Shown: positions 24,074 through 32,695, counted from the stretch's first letter. The stretch: DNA of 55,839 nucleotides from Rubrivivax sp. (GCA_030653385.1 JAURZM010000073.1:1-55839), one strand, 5' to 3'. Notes: generated by a model from the sequence alone, not told the origin. Translations and numbers: made by a program.

Positions 24074-25606
24074 ATGCTCTGGCTTGCCCTGCACCTGCCC
24101 TTGCTGCCGCTCGAGGCCTTCTGCGCTACTTTGTCGGCACAAGACGCGGCGCGGCCGGTGGCGCTGGTGGCCGATCACCGTGTCGTCCAGGTCAACGCGG
24201 CAGCGGCTGAACGGGGCCTGAAGCCCGGCATCCAACGCGCCACCGCGCTGGCGCTGGCCGCCGAGCTGTTGATCGCCGACGGTCAGCCGCACCGAGAGGC
24301 TCGCGAAGCCGCTGCTCTGCTGGCCGTTGCCCACGCCGCCCTGGCCTTCACGCCCATGGTCTGCCTGCAGGGTGCGCAGACCGTGCTGCTGGAACTGCAA
24401 TCCAGCCTGCGCCTCTTCGGTGGCCTGCCCGCCTTGCAGCAGCGCCTGCAGGCCGCGCTGTTGCCGCTGGGGCACCGCGTGCAGATGGCCGCAGCGCCAA
24501 CCGCATGGGGCGCCGCGCTGCTGGCGCAATGGCACCCGCGTGGGCAGGGCGACCTGGTGCAGGGCGCCCACGCCAGCTCGCTGGCCGCCTTGCAGGCGCT
24601 GCTGCAACACGCCCCCGTGCACCTGCTGGGTCCGGGCCGTGAACACGGGCAAGCCTTGCAGGGCATGGGCCTGCACACGCTGGCCGACCTGCAGGCACTG
24701 CCGCGCACGGGCCTGGCGCGGCGTTTTGGCGAAGACCTGCTCGATGAACTGGACCGTGCCCTGGGCCGCCAGCCCGACCCGCGCCGGCCGCTGCTTCTGC
24801 CGGCCGTGTTCGACAGCCGGCTGGAGCTGTTTGCCCGCGCCGACACCACCGACCAGGTGCTGCACGGCGCCAGCGTGCTGCTGGCACGGCTGGTGGCCTG
24901 GGCGCAGGCGCGGCAAGCCCGAGTGGCCGCCTACACGCTGCGTTTGCTGCATGAAAAGGCGCGCCAGACGGTCACACCGCCCACCGAACTGCGCATCGAA
25001 CTGGCCGAGCCCTCGCTCGACGCCGCGCACCTGCAGGGCCTGCTGCGCGAAAGGCTGGGCCGGCTGGAACTGATCGCGCCCACGCTCGACCTGCAGTTGC
25101 ACTGCAGCCAGCTGGTGGCAGGTCATGTGCCCAATGGCGAACTGTTTCCGACCCGCAGCAGCCAGGCCGAAGGGCTGACACGGCTGCTCGAACGCCTGCG
25201 TGCGCGCCTGGGTGACGAACAGGTGCTGCGCCTGGAAGCGGTGGCCGACCACCGGCCCGAACACGCCAGCCGCACCGTGCCGGCGCGGGGTGAATGCAGC
25301 ATGGCCGCAGCGAATGCGCCCGCAGCCGGCATCCACCCGCTGCTGCCGCTGCACCAGCCCGTCTGGTTGTTGCCAGAACCGCTCGCGCTGGCCGAGCGCG
25401 ACGACTTGCCTTTGCTGCAGGGCCGGCCGCTGCAACTGTTGAGCGGCCCCGAGCGCATCGAAAGTGGCTGGTGGGACGGCGACGCCGTGGCGCGCGACTA
25501 CTACATCGCCCAGGCACACGACGGTGCGCTGGTCTGGGTCTACCGCGGCCGCCTGCCTGGCCAGCCGGGTGAGGTGACCTGGCATCTGCAGGGCCTGTTC
25601 GGCTGA
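24074..25606 (+). CDS. imuB: ImuB, Y-family polymerase-like SOS mutagenesis protein
   Basis: The protein has 510 residues from the ATG at 24074. It has the ImuB opening MLWLALHLPLLPLEAF, a palm-like domain lacking the acidic residues of active Y-family polymerases, the LLELQSSLRLFGG segment near 110-122, a helix-hairpin-helix region (LQALPRTGLARRFGEDLL near 205-222) and a little-finger domain. The C-terminus ends in a DYYIAQAHDGALVWVYRG segment followed by WHLQGLFG, the usual end of ImuB. It bridges the beta clamp, ImuA and DnaE2. No dnaE2 follows, so the catalytic polymerase must be encoded elsewhere. Confidence 0.93.
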   Translation: MLWLALHLPLLPLEAFCATLSAQDAARPVALVADHRVVQVNAAAAERGLKPGIQRATALALAAELLIADGQPHREAREAAALLAVAHAALAFTPMVCLQGAQTVLLELQSSLRLFGGLPALQQRLQAALLPLGHRVQMAAAPTAWGAALLAQWHPRGQGDLVQGAHASSLAALQALLQHAPVHLLGPGREHGQALQGMGLHTLADLQALPRTGLARRFGEDLLDELDRALGRQPDPRRPLLLPAVFDSRLELFARADTTDQVLHGASVLLARLVAWAQARQARVAAYTLRLLHEKARQTVTPPTELRIELAEPSLDAAHLQGLLRERLGRLELIAPTLDLQLHCSQLVAGHVPNGELFPTRSSQAEGLTRLLERLRARLGDEQVLRLEAVADHRPEHASRTVPARGECSMAAANAPAAGIHPLLPLHQPVWLLPEPLALAERDDLPLLQGRPLQLLSGPERIESGWWDGDAVARDYYIAQAHDGALVWVYRGRLPGQPGEVTWHLQGLFG

Positions 25607-25643
25607 ACGTGTGGGGCCTGGGCCCGTGCGATAGTCGCGCCCC

Positions 25644-25904
25644 GTGAACCCCAACGATATCGAAGTCGACGAGTACCCCGCACCCACCTGGCGCAAACGC
25701 CTGCTGGTGCTGCTGCTGGCGGTGGCCACGGCCAGCACCATCGTGTGGGTGCTGACGATTCCGCCCACGCCGGTGCCACGCGAGCTGATCCCGCCACCGG
25801 CCGACGTGCAGCGCTGCACCCGGGGTCAGACGCAGGGTTGTGTGGGCGGCATGGCGGGGGTCATCGTGCAGCCGGCGGCGGTGCCAGCCTCGGCGCCGCG
25901 CTGA
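25644..25904 (+). CDS. small membrane-anchored hypothetical protein
   Basis: The protein has 86 residues from the GTG at 25644. One transmembrane segment is visible near 18-38 (RLLVLLLAVATASTIVWVLT), with a short acidic N-terminus and a proline-rich outer part containing two cysteines (RCTRGQTQGCVGG) that could form a disulfide. No family is recognised. It follows imuB by 37 bases on the same strand, so it may be read through from the SOS promoter. It converges with the GNAT gene, five bases away. Confidence 0.6.
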   Translation: MNPNDIEVDEYPAPTWRKRLLVLLLAVATASTIVWVLTIPPTPVPRELIPPPADVQRCTRGQTQGCVGGMAGVIVQPAAVPASAPR

Positions 25905-25909
25905 GCGCG

Positions 25910-26491
25910 TCAGCGCAGATCGATCACGAAGCGCAGACCCGGCTTGCTGCCGTACTCGGCGCCTTTGACGAAGCGCTCGCGCAGCACACCACCGTTGGAC
26001 GTGATGACACGCTGCGACACCGTGTTGTCGACGTCGGTCGTGATCTCGACCTGCAGCAGGCCCTGTTCACGGGCCAGCGGCAGCAGCAGGCCCAGCGCAC
26101 GCGTGGCGTGCCCCTGGCCCTGTTTCCACGGCACGACGGCATAACCGATGTGGCCCAGCACGTGCGGCGGCAGCGGCGCCCCGCCGGCGGCCCAGCGCAA
26201 GCCGATGCTGCCGCAGAAGCCGTCGCCGCTGTCGTCTTCGTCCCAGATCCAGCGCTGCAGGCCGGGGATGCGTGCGCGCTCGCTGCCGTCGGGCAGCTTC
26301 ACCGGCGGGCCTTTGGCCTGCGGGTCGTCGGTGGTCTGGAAAAAGACCTCGGGCTCGGTGTCCAGCCGCTGCAGCGTTTCCTGCGCCGCGACGGCACCAC
26401 GCACGTTGTCGGCCGACCAGCCGCGTTCCAGCGCCGCGCGAAAGCCCGCCAGCAGCGCGGGCGTGGGTCGCCGCAGGCGGGTCTGGCTCAA
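25910..26491 (-). CDS. GNAT-family N-acetyltransferase
   Basis: The protein has 193 residues from a TTG start at 26491 that overlaps the stop of the META-domain gene (TTGA). No ATG gives a sensible protein, and the proposed N-terminus (LSQTRLRRPTPALLAGFRAAL) fits the family. The acetyl-CoA site appears as HIGYAVVPWKQGQGHATRALGLLL near 123-146, a typical Q/R-x2-G-x-G/A loop. Then come EITTDVDNTVSQRVITSNGG near 156-175 and a C-terminal FVIDL strand. Substrate unknown. It is translationally coupled to the upstream lipoprotein gene. Confidence 0.87.
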   Translation of the reverse strand: MSQTRLRRPTPALLAGFRAALERGWSADNVRGAVAAQETLQRLDTEPEVFFQTTDDPQAKGPPVKLPDGSERARIPGLQRWIWDEDDSGDGFCGSIGLRWAAGGAPLPPHVLGHIGYAVVPWKQGQGHATRALGLLLPLAREQGLLQVEITTDVDNTVSQRVITSNGGVLRERFVKGAEYGSKPGLRFVIDLR

Positions 26492-26895
26492 GGCTTGTCG
26501 GCTGAAGCCTGCAAGCGCAGCACGGGTGCGCCGGTGTCCGACAACAGCAGCAACTGGCCACCCTCGACACGCCAGCTGCGCACCTCGGATACGGCTTTCA
26601 GGAACCGCTCTTCGCTGCCGTCGTCTGGGTAACAGGCACGGCGTGTGGACATCACGCTGCCGAAGCTGAGCTTGTTGCCGTCGAGCGTGAAACTGCCGCT
26701 GATGCGGTTGCAGTTGGCCTGGCCGCTGAAGCGGCTGGCCTGCAGCTCCAGCTTCAGGCTGGGCACCGGGCTGTTGCCCAACGGACCCAGGGTCCAGAGC
26801 GTGCCGCGCAGCGGCGGGTTGGCGGCGGTGGCGCATCCCATCACAAAGGCCATGGCGAAAGTGGTCGTGCCCTTGAGCAGCAGGCGCCGGTTCAT
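26488..26895 (-). CDS. META domain (HslJ-like) lipoprotein
   Basis: The protein has 135 residues from the ATG at 26895. The N-terminus MNRRLLLKGTTTFAMAFVMGC is a lipoprotein-type signal with a lipobox ending at Cys21. The META domain follows: LRGTLWTLGPLG, SGQANCNRISGSFTLDGNKLSFG near 58-80, and STRRACYPDDGSEERFLKAV near 82-103, with the paired cysteines usual in this fold. META proteins sit in the outer membrane or periplasm, and HslJ is linked to heat shock and novobiocin resistance. It is coupled to the GNAT gene. Confidence 0.87.
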   Translation of the reverse strand: MNRRLLLKGTTTFAMAFVMGCATAANPPLRGTLWTLGPLGNSPVPSLKLELQASRFSGQANCNRISGSFTLDGNKLSFGSVMSTRRACYPDDGSEERFLKAVSEVRSWRVEGGQLLLLSDTGAPVLRLQASADKP

Positions 26896-27023
26896 GGCGC
26901 CCAGCGGTGCAGCAAGCCGCTGCTGGGTTGGACTGAAGCGGGAGGGCGGGCAGGTGGGTGCATGGTGGGCTCCGGCGGTCATCGATGCCACGACCTTAGC
27001 GCATGGGCCTGCCTGTCACACGC

Positions 27024-27692
27024 TCAGGCTGGCTGAAGCACCTTCAGCAGCCACCGCTGCAGGTCCTGCACCTCTTCCATGCATACGCTGTGTTCCATCG
27101 GGTAGTCGTGCCATTCCAGCGGCTGGCCCTGCTGTTGCAGCAGGTCGCGCCCGGCGGTGCCGCGCGCCAGGCTCACGACACCGTCGCTGCGGCCGTGGCC
27201 CAGGAACACGGGCGTCAGCGCATTGGCGTCCTTGCGCTCGGTGGCGGTGGTGTCGGCCAGCGGCACGTAACCCGACAGGCCCACCAGGCCGGCCAGGCGT
27301 TGCGGGTAACGCAGACCCGCACCCAGCGTGACGGCGCAGCCCTGCGAAAAACCACCCAGCACGATGCGGTGGGCCGGCACGCCACGGGCCACTTCGCGGT
27401 CGAGCAGCGCATGCACCTGGGCGAACGATTCGCGCAGCCCCGCGCCGTCTTCGCGCTTGGCCAGGTCGGCGCCCAGGATGTCGTACCAGGCGCGCATCTG
27501 GTGGCCGCCGTTGATGGTGACGGGACGCACCGGCGCCCGTGGGAAAACCCAGCGCACAGGACCCACCGACGCCAGCTTCAGCTCGTCGGCAAAGGACAGG
27601 AAGTCGGTGCCGTCCGCCCCCAGGCCGTGCAGGATGACGATGCTGGCCTTGGCTTCGGCGCCGGGGTGCAGTTCGATGGTTTGCAGGTCCAT
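27024..27692 (-). CDS. carboxylesterase/phospholipase-family hydrolase
   Basis: The protein has 222 residues from the ATG at 27692. HGLGADGTDF near 22-31 forms the oxyanion region and GGFSQG near 112-117 holds the nucleophile serine. LGHGRSDGVV supplies the acid near 167 and the His follows near 201 in MEHSVCMEE. This is the abhydrolase_2 (EstB/YpfH) family, which acts on short acyl esters or lysophospholipids; it is cytoplasmic. It lies 14 bases downstream of trpS and is probably co-transcribed with it. Confidence 0.9.
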   Translation of the reverse strand: MDLQTIELHPGAEAKASIVILHGLGADGTDFLSFADELKLASVGPVRWVFPRAPVRPVTINGGHQMRAWYDILGADLAKREDGAGLRESFAQVHALLDREVARGVPAHRIVLGGFSQGCAVTLGAGLRYPQRLAGLVGLSGYVPLADTTATERKDANALTPVFLGHGRSDGVVSLARGTAGRDLLQQQGQPLEWHDYPMEHSVCMEEVQDLQRWLLKVLQPA

Positions 27693-27706
27693 GTCTTGGT
27701 TGTTCC

Positions 27707-28915
27707 TCAGTACGACAAGCCCATGGCCGAGCGCACGTCTTTCATGGTTTGGCGCGCGACGGTGCGTGCACGTTCGGTGCCCATTTCGACGATCCAGTGC
27801 ACCTGCTTGGGGTTGGACAGGTAACTCTCGGCACGTTCGCGCCAGGGTTGCTGTTCTTTCACCACCGCGTCGATCACCGGTTGTTTGCAGTCCAGGCAGC
27901 CGATGCCGGCGGTGGTGCAGCCCTTCACCACCCAGTCTTTCGTGGCTTCGTCGCTGTAGAGCTTGTGGAACTGCCACACCGGGCACTTTTCGGGGTTGCC
28001 CGGGTCGGTGCGGCGCACGCGGGCCGGGTCGGTCACCATGCCGCGGATCTTCTTCGTCACCTCGGCCGGTTCGTCGCGCATCAGCACGGCGTTGCCGTAG
28101 CTCTTGCTCATCTTGGTGCCGTCCAGGCCAGGCAGTCGCAGCACCTCGGTGTGCAGCGCTTGCGGTTCGGTCAGGATGGTCTTGCCCGCGCCTTTCAGGT
28201 GGCCCAGCAGCAGTTCGCTGTCGTCTTCGGTCCAGCCGGCGACGTTGACCGCGGCTTTCTTCACCATGCCTTCGCCCTTGGCCAGCGCTTCAGCGTTGCC
28301 GGTTTCGCCGAAGGCCTTGCGCTGTTTTTCGTAGTAGCGCGCGTCGTCCTTGCTCAGCTTGGCCACGGCGGCGGCGATCTTGGCTTCCGAGTTGGCCGCG
28401 CGGCCATACAGGTTGTTGAAGCGCCGCGCCACTTCACGCGTCAGCTCGACGTGCGAGGACTGGTCTTCACCCACCGGCACGTGGTTGGCCTTGTAGATCA
28501 GGATGTCGGCCGCCTGCAGCAGCGGGTAGCCCAGGAAGCCGTAGGTCGCCAGGTCGCGGTCCTTCAGCTTTTCGATCTGGTCCTTGTAGGTCGGCACCCG
28601 TTCCAGCCAGCCCAGCGGTGTGCCCATGGCCAGCAGCGTGAACAGCTCGGCGTGTTCGGGCAGGCGGCTCTGGATGAAGATGGTGCAGCGCTCGGGGTCC
28701 AGGCCGGCGGCCAGCCAATCGATGACCATGTCGTAGACATAACGCTCCATCACCTCGCGCTCTTCGTAGTGCGTGGTCAACGCGTGCCAGTCGGCCACGA
28801 AGAAAAAACACTCGTGCGAGTCTTGCAGTCGCACCCAGTTTTTCAGCGCGCCGTGGAAATGGCCAAGGTGCAGCGCGCCGGTGGGGCGCATGCCGGAGAG
28901 GACTCGCGATCGCAT
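27707..28915 (-). CDS. trpS: tryptophanyl-tRNA synthetase
   Basis: The protein has 402 residues from the ATG at 28915, longer than the usual 330 because of an insert between about 172 and 250; long forms are common in Burkholderiales. Class I signatures are HLGH at 16-19 and KMSKS at 268-272. Conserved tryptophan-pocket stretches LLQAADILIYKA and VPVGEDQSSHVELTR lie near 132-160. A cysteine group in the C-terminal part (KCPVWQF; GCTTAGIGCLDCKQP) might bind metal. It charges tRNA-Trp. It is divergent from purN, 107 bases away. Confidence 0.97.
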   Translation of the reverse strand: MRSRVLSGMRPTGALHLGHFHGALKNWVRLQDSHECFFFVADWHALTTHYEEREVMERYVYDMVIDWLAAGLDPERCTIFIQSRLPEHAELFTLLAMGTPLGWLERVPTYKDQIEKLKDRDLATYGFLGYPLLQAADILIYKANHVPVGEDQSSHVELTREVARRFNNLYGRAANSEAKIAAAVAKLSKDDARYYEKQRKAFGETGNAEALAKGEGMVKKAAVNVAGWTEDDSELLLGHLKGAGKTILTEPQALHTEVLRLPGLDGTKMSKSYGNAVLMRDEPAEVTKKIRGMVTDPARVRRTDPGNPEKCPVWQFHKLYSDEATKDWVVKGCTTAGIGCLDCKQPVIDAVVKEQQPWRERAESYLSNPKQVHWIVEMGTERARTVARQTMKDVRSAMGLSY

Positions 28916-29022
28916 GGGGGTGGGTGGCAGGTGGACGACGGCGCCGATTGTCTCAGGTGCGCCCCGCCCGGCGCAGAGCCGCGCGGCGCCGCCTAAACTT
29001 CCGACCAATCGGCATACACCCC

Positions 29023-29652
29023 ATGGACAAACGCATCGTCATCCTCATCTCCGGCCGCGGCTCCAACATGGAAGCCATCGTGCAGCGTTGTGCCGAGCAG
29101 CGCTGGCCAGCGCAAGTGGTTGCGGTCATTGCCAACAAGGCCAGCGCCGGGGGGCTGGGCTTTGCGGCGGGGCAGGGCATCAGCACGGCGGTCGTCGAAC
29201 ACAAGGCCCACCCTTCTCGCGAAGCCTTCGATGCGGAACTGGCACGGGTGATCGACGGCTTTCAGCCCGACCTGGTGGTGCTGGCCGGCTTCATGCGCAT
29301 CCTGGGCGCGGCCTTCGTGCAGCGCTACGAAGGCCGAATGATCAACATCCACCCCTCGCTGCTGCCGGCGTTTCCGGGGCTGCACACCCACCGGCGTGCG
29401 CTGCAGGCCGGTTGCAAGGCTGTCGGCGCCACGGTCCACCTGGTGACGGCCGAACTGGACCACGGCCCCATCGTCATGCAAAGCGTGGTGCCGGTGCGGC
29501 CGGGTGACGACGAACACACACTGGCGGCGCGTGTGCTGGCCACCGAACACGTGATCTATCCGCTGAGCGTGCGCTGGTTTGTCGAAGGCAAGCTGGCCAT
29601 CGAAGACGGCCTGGTGCGGCAGACGGACGGGGCCTCGCAGGTGCTGATGTAG
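29023..29652 (+). CDS. purN: phosphoribosylglycinamide formyltransferase 1
   Basis: The protein has 209 residues. It begins IVILISGRGSNMEAI, the phosphate-binding loop of GAR transformylase. The catalytic triad region is INIHPSLLPAFPGLH near 106-120 with Asn and His, and the Asp follows in TAELDHGPIVMQ near 145-154. It transfers a formyl group from 10-formyl-THF to GAR in step 3 of purine synthesis. purL, the next step, is also in this window (45328) but not in an operon with it. Confidence 0.97.
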   Translation: MDKRIVILISGRGSNMEAIVQRCAEQRWPAQVVAVIANKASAGGLGFAAGQGISTAVVEHKAHPSREAFDAELARVIDGFQPDLVVLAGFMRILGAAFVQRYEGRMINIHPSLLPAFPGLHTHRRALQAGCKAVGATVHLVTAELDHGPIVMQSVVPVRPGDDEHTLAARVLATEHVIYPLSVRWFVEGKLAIEDGLVRQTDGASQVLM

Positions 29653-29675
29653 ATCGGTGGCTCGGGTGTTCAGCT

Positions 29676-29909
29676 TCAGTCTCCGACGCGCACGAAGCGC
29701 GGCCGCTTCAGGCCGTCGATGATCACGTCCTCGAAAAACATCGCGTAGGGCCGCACCCAGTCGCCGCCGGCCTGGTACAGCGGCCGGTACAGCACCAGCG
29801 GTTCCAGCGTCTCGCTGTGGCGCACGACGCCCAGCAGTTGGTAGTCCAGGCCCTTGTAGTGGCGGTAGCGGCCAGGTGCGGCGGGGGGCAGGGCAGCAAG
29901 GTCATCCAT
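29676..29909 (-). CDS. DUF1653 family protein
   Basis: The protein has 77 residues and nearly all of it is the DUF1653 domain: PGRYRHYKGLDYQLLGVVRHSETLEPLVLYRPLY (positions 12-45), then WVRPYAMFFEDVIIDG near 51-66. The function of the family is unknown. The start codon is only 23 bases from that of the divergent RsmB-like gene, so the two promoters must overlap or reach into the coding regions. Confidence 0.92.
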   Translation of the reverse strand: MDDLAALPPAAPGRYRHYKGLDYQLLGVVRHSETLEPLVLYRPLYQAGGDWVRPYAMFFEDVIIDGLKRPRFVRVGD

Positions 29910-29932
29910 GGGTGGGCAGGATAATCGGCGCC

Positions 29933-31207
29933 ATGCACCCGAACGCTCTTCTTGACCTGACCACCGAACTGCTGCGCTCCGTGCTCAAGCTCGACGCCCC
30001 GGCCGACGGCCTGGTGTCGCAGTTTTTCCGCAAGCACCGCGACCTGGGCACCCGCGAGCGTCACACGCTGGCCGAAACCACCTACAGCGTGCTGCGCCAA
30101 CGCCAGTTGTTCCTGCACCTGGCGGCCCTTGGCAAGTTCGGCGGCCAGACCAGCCCACTGGAACGCCGCCTGGCCATCCTGGCCTGGCAAGGCAACGAAG
30201 CCTTTCTGCGCGGCGCGCTGAGCCCGCTGGAACAGACCTGGCTGGCCGAGGTGAACCAGATCGACCGCAACGCCTTGCCCGACAAACTGCGCCACAACCT
30301 GCCCGACTGGCTGGCCAACCCGCTGCGTGAACAACTGGGCGACGAGTTCTGGCCGCTGGTGGACGAACTGTCCAAACCGGCGCCGCTGGACCTGCGCGTG
30401 AATGTGATGAAGGGCAAGCGCGAAGAGGTGCAGCGCACGCTGGCCGAGGCCGGCATCGAAGCGCTGCCCACGCCGCACTCACCCTGGGGCCTGCGCATCC
30501 ACGGCAAACCGGCGTTGAGCAAGTTGCCGGTGTTCACTGGTGGTGGCATCGAGGTGCAGGACGAAGGCAGCCAGCTGCTGGCGCTGATCACCGACGCCAA
30601 GCGCGGCGAGATGGTGGTCGACTTCTGTGCCGGCGCGGGTGGCAAGACGCTGGCGCTGGGCGCGTCGATGCGCAACACGGGCCGGCTGTATGCCTTCGAC
30701 ACCTCGGGCCACCGGCTCGAGGCGCTGAAACCGCGGCTGGCGCGCAGCGGCCTGTCCAACGTGCACCCGGCGCAGATTGCCCACGAACGCGATGACCGCG
30801 TCAAACGGCTGGCCGGCAAGATCGACCGTGTGCTGGTCGACGCACCCTGTTCCGGGCTGGGCACCCTTCGTCGCAATCCCGACCTGAAGTGGCGCCAGAG
30901 CCCCAAGGCGCTGGAAGAACTGCAGGCCAAGCAGACGGCCATTCTGGCCAGCGCCGCGCGGCTGCTGAAGCCGGGCGGGCGCTTGGTGTACGCCACCTGC
31001 AGCCTGCTGCAGGTGGAAAACGAGCGTGTGGCCGATGCCTTCACCGAAGCCCACGCTGCCGAATTCGAGCCCGTGCCGGCGCTGACCGCGCTGGAAACGG
31101 CCCGTGTGGACAACCCGGCCCTGCTGGTGGCGGGCCCTTACCTGCGCTTGTGGCCGCACCAGCACCATACCGACGGCTTTTTCGCCGCGATCTGGCAAAA
31201 GCGTTGA
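29933..31207 (+). CDS. RsmB/NOP-family rRNA (cytosine-5) methyltransferase
   Basis: The protein has 424 residues. The N-terminal 150 residues are helical and RNA-binding-like. The methyltransferase domain carries VVDFCAGAGGKTLALG near 226-241 (SAM loop), the VLVDAPCSGLGTLRRNPDL motif near 301-319 and YATCSLL near 361. The last two hold the two catalytic cysteines of m5C methyltransferases. It modifies rRNA; which cytosine is uncertain, since many Burkholderiales have both a true RsmB and a paralogue and this N-terminus is not a textbook NusB domain. Monocistronic. Confidence 0.9.
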   Translation: MHPNALLDLTTELLRSVLKLDAPADGLVSQFFRKHRDLGTRERHTLAETTYSVLRQRQLFLHLAALGKFGGQTSPLERRLAILAWQGNEAFLRGALSPLEQTWLAEVNQIDRNALPDKLRHNLPDWLANPLREQLGDEFWPLVDELSKPAPLDLRVNVMKGKREEVQRTLAEAGIEALPTPHSPWGLRIHGKPALSKLPVFTGGGIEVQDEGSQLLALITDAKRGEMVVDFCAGAGGKTLALGASMRNTGRLYAFDTSGHRLEALKPRLARSGLSNVHPAQIAHERDDRVKRLAGKIDRVLVDAPCSGLGTLRRNPDLKWRQSPKALEELQAKQTAILASAARLLKPGGRLVYATCSLLQVENERVADAFTEAHAAEFEPVPALTALETARVDNPALLVAGPYLRLWPHQHHTDGFFAAIWQKR

Positions 31208-31322
31208 AATTGGGCACATGCGCCGCCATCTGACCTGATCTGCGGCAAAGCTGCGGGCCTATCCGGCCATCTGGGCAGCCCTCACTAGGCAATTACCACA
31301 ACGCGGCTGTCGGGCTCACCCC

Positions 31323-31328
31323 TACAAT
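31323..31328 (+). promoter_or_regulatory. possible -10 element of the desaturase promoter
   Basis: TACAAT lies 36 bases before the preferred start codon at 31365 in an otherwise empty 157-base gap. No good -35 hexamer is visible at the right distance, so it is a weak or activator-dependent candidate only. Confidence 0.3.
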
Positions 31329-31364
31329 CCGCGTGTAACTTATTTCATGGGCAAGGACCTGTTG

Positions 31365-32588
31365 ATGGACCAACTCTGGTTGACGCACGACGCTCTGGTG
31401 ACTTGGTTGTCACACGGGCTGCTGGAAGCGTCTTGGTGGCAGATCGTGCTGTACACGCTGGTGACGACGCACATCACCATCTCGGCCGTCACCATCTTCC
31501 TGCACCGTGCCCAGGCGCACCGCGCGCTGGACCTGCACCCCATCGTCTCGCACTTCTTCCGCGCCTGGCTGTGGATCGGCACCGGCATGCTCACGAAAGA
31601 ATTCGTGGCCGTGCACCGCAAGCACCACGCCAAGTGCGAAACCGCAGAGGACCCGCACAGCCCGCAGCAAAAGGGCCTTAAGGCGTTGCTGCTGACCGGT
31701 GTGGAGCTCTACAAGGTCGAAGCCGCCAACCAGGAAACGCTGGTCAAGTACGGCCACAACACCCCTGACGACTGGGTCGAGCGCAATGTCTACAGCCGCT
31801 TCACGTGGCAGGGCGTGGGCCTGATGTTGATCCTGAACCTGGCACTCTTTGGCGCCGTGGGTCTGGTCGTGTGGGCGGTACAGATGGTGTGGATTCCCTG
31901 GTGGGCCACCGGCATCATCAACGGCGTGGGCCACTTCTGGGGCTACCGCAACTTCGAAGCGCCCGACGCGTCGACCAATGTGTCGCCCTGGGGCATCCTG
32001 ATCGGTGGCGAAGAACTGCACAACAACCACCACACCTACCCCACGTCGGCCAAGTTCTCGGTCAAGCCCTATGAATTCGACATCGGCTGGATGTACATCC
32101 GCGGCATGGAAATGGTGGGGCTGGCCCGTGTGAAGAAGGTGCCGCCCAAGCTTGAGCTGGGTGGTGTGCGCCCGGTGGCCGACAGCCAGACGCTGGAAGC
32201 CATCATCAACAACCGCTACGAAGTGATGGCGAATTACGCCACCGAACTCAAGCGTGCAGTGGGTGCCGAGGTGGCGCGCCTGAAGGCCCAGGGCACGACC
32301 GACAGCGCCTTGCTGCGCCAGATGCGCCTGGCACAAGCCTGGCTGCACCGCGACGACGATCGGATCCCGCAGGGTGTCAAGCCCAGCCTGGAAGCGGCGA
32401 TGGGCGAAAGCCCGGTGCTGGCCAAGTTCGTGGCCATGCGCGAAGAACTGCGTGCACTGTGGACCCGCACCGGCGTGTCGGCCGAACAGCTGGTCGTGGA
32501 CCTGCAGGCCTGGTGCCGCAAGGCCGAAGAAAGTGGCATTGCGGCACTGCAAGAGTTCTCGATGAAGCTGCGGGCTGCACACGCGTAA
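31365..32588 (+). CDS. acyl-lipid/acyl-CoA fatty acid desaturase
   Basis: The protein has 407 residues from the ATG at 31365, preferred over 31347 because AAGGAC lies seven bases upstream. The three histidine boxes of membrane desaturases are visible: HRAQAHR near 49-55, HRKHH near 88-92 and HNNHH near 222-226. Four hydrophobic segments bracket them. It introduces a delta-9-type double bond into acyl chains at the inner membrane. An extra C-terminal helical region of about 150 residues after the last box is longer than in short desaturases. It probably adjusts membrane fluidity. Confidence 0.92.
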   Translation: MDQLWLTHDALVTWLSHGLLEASWWQIVLYTLVTTHITISAVTIFLHRAQAHRALDLHPIVSHFFRAWLWIGTGMLTKEFVAVHRKHHAKCETAEDPHSPQQKGLKALLLTGVELYKVEAANQETLVKYGHNTPDDWVERNVYSRFTWQGVGLMLILNLALFGAVGLVVWAVQMVWIPWWATGIINGVGHFWGYRNFEAPDASTNVSPWGILIGGEELHNNHHTYPTSAKFSVKPYEFDIGWMYIRGMEMVGLARVKKVPPKLELGGVRPVADSQTLEAIINNRYEVMANYATELKRAVGAEVARLKAQGTTDSALLRQMRLAQAWLHRDDDRIPQGVKPSLEAAMGESPVLAKFVAMREELRALWTRTGVSAEQLVVDLQAWCRKAEESGIAALQEFSMKLRAAHA

Positions 32589-32592
32589 ACGA

Positions 32593-32663
32593 GGCCCCCA
32601 ACCTCACTGCGTTCGGTACCCCCCGAGGGGGCTCTTGCAGCGGACCGGCGGAGCCGGATCCGC
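32593..32663. repeat. REP-like palindromic element / bidirectional terminator
   Basis: This gap between convergent genes holds two hairpins: CCCCC-CGA-GGGGG at 32619-32631, and GCGGACCGGC (32640-32649) with GCCGGATCCGC (32653-32663), perfect but for one bulged base. The surrounding wording (GAGGCCCCCAACCTCACTGC, then GTTCGG) is of a type I recall as dispersed in related genomes. A similar CCCCCTC-CGA-GAGGGGG hairpin follows phaB at 38955. Confidence 0.5.
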
Positions 32664-32695
32664 GCAAGGCCTTGATCGGAAACGTCGGCAGCTGC

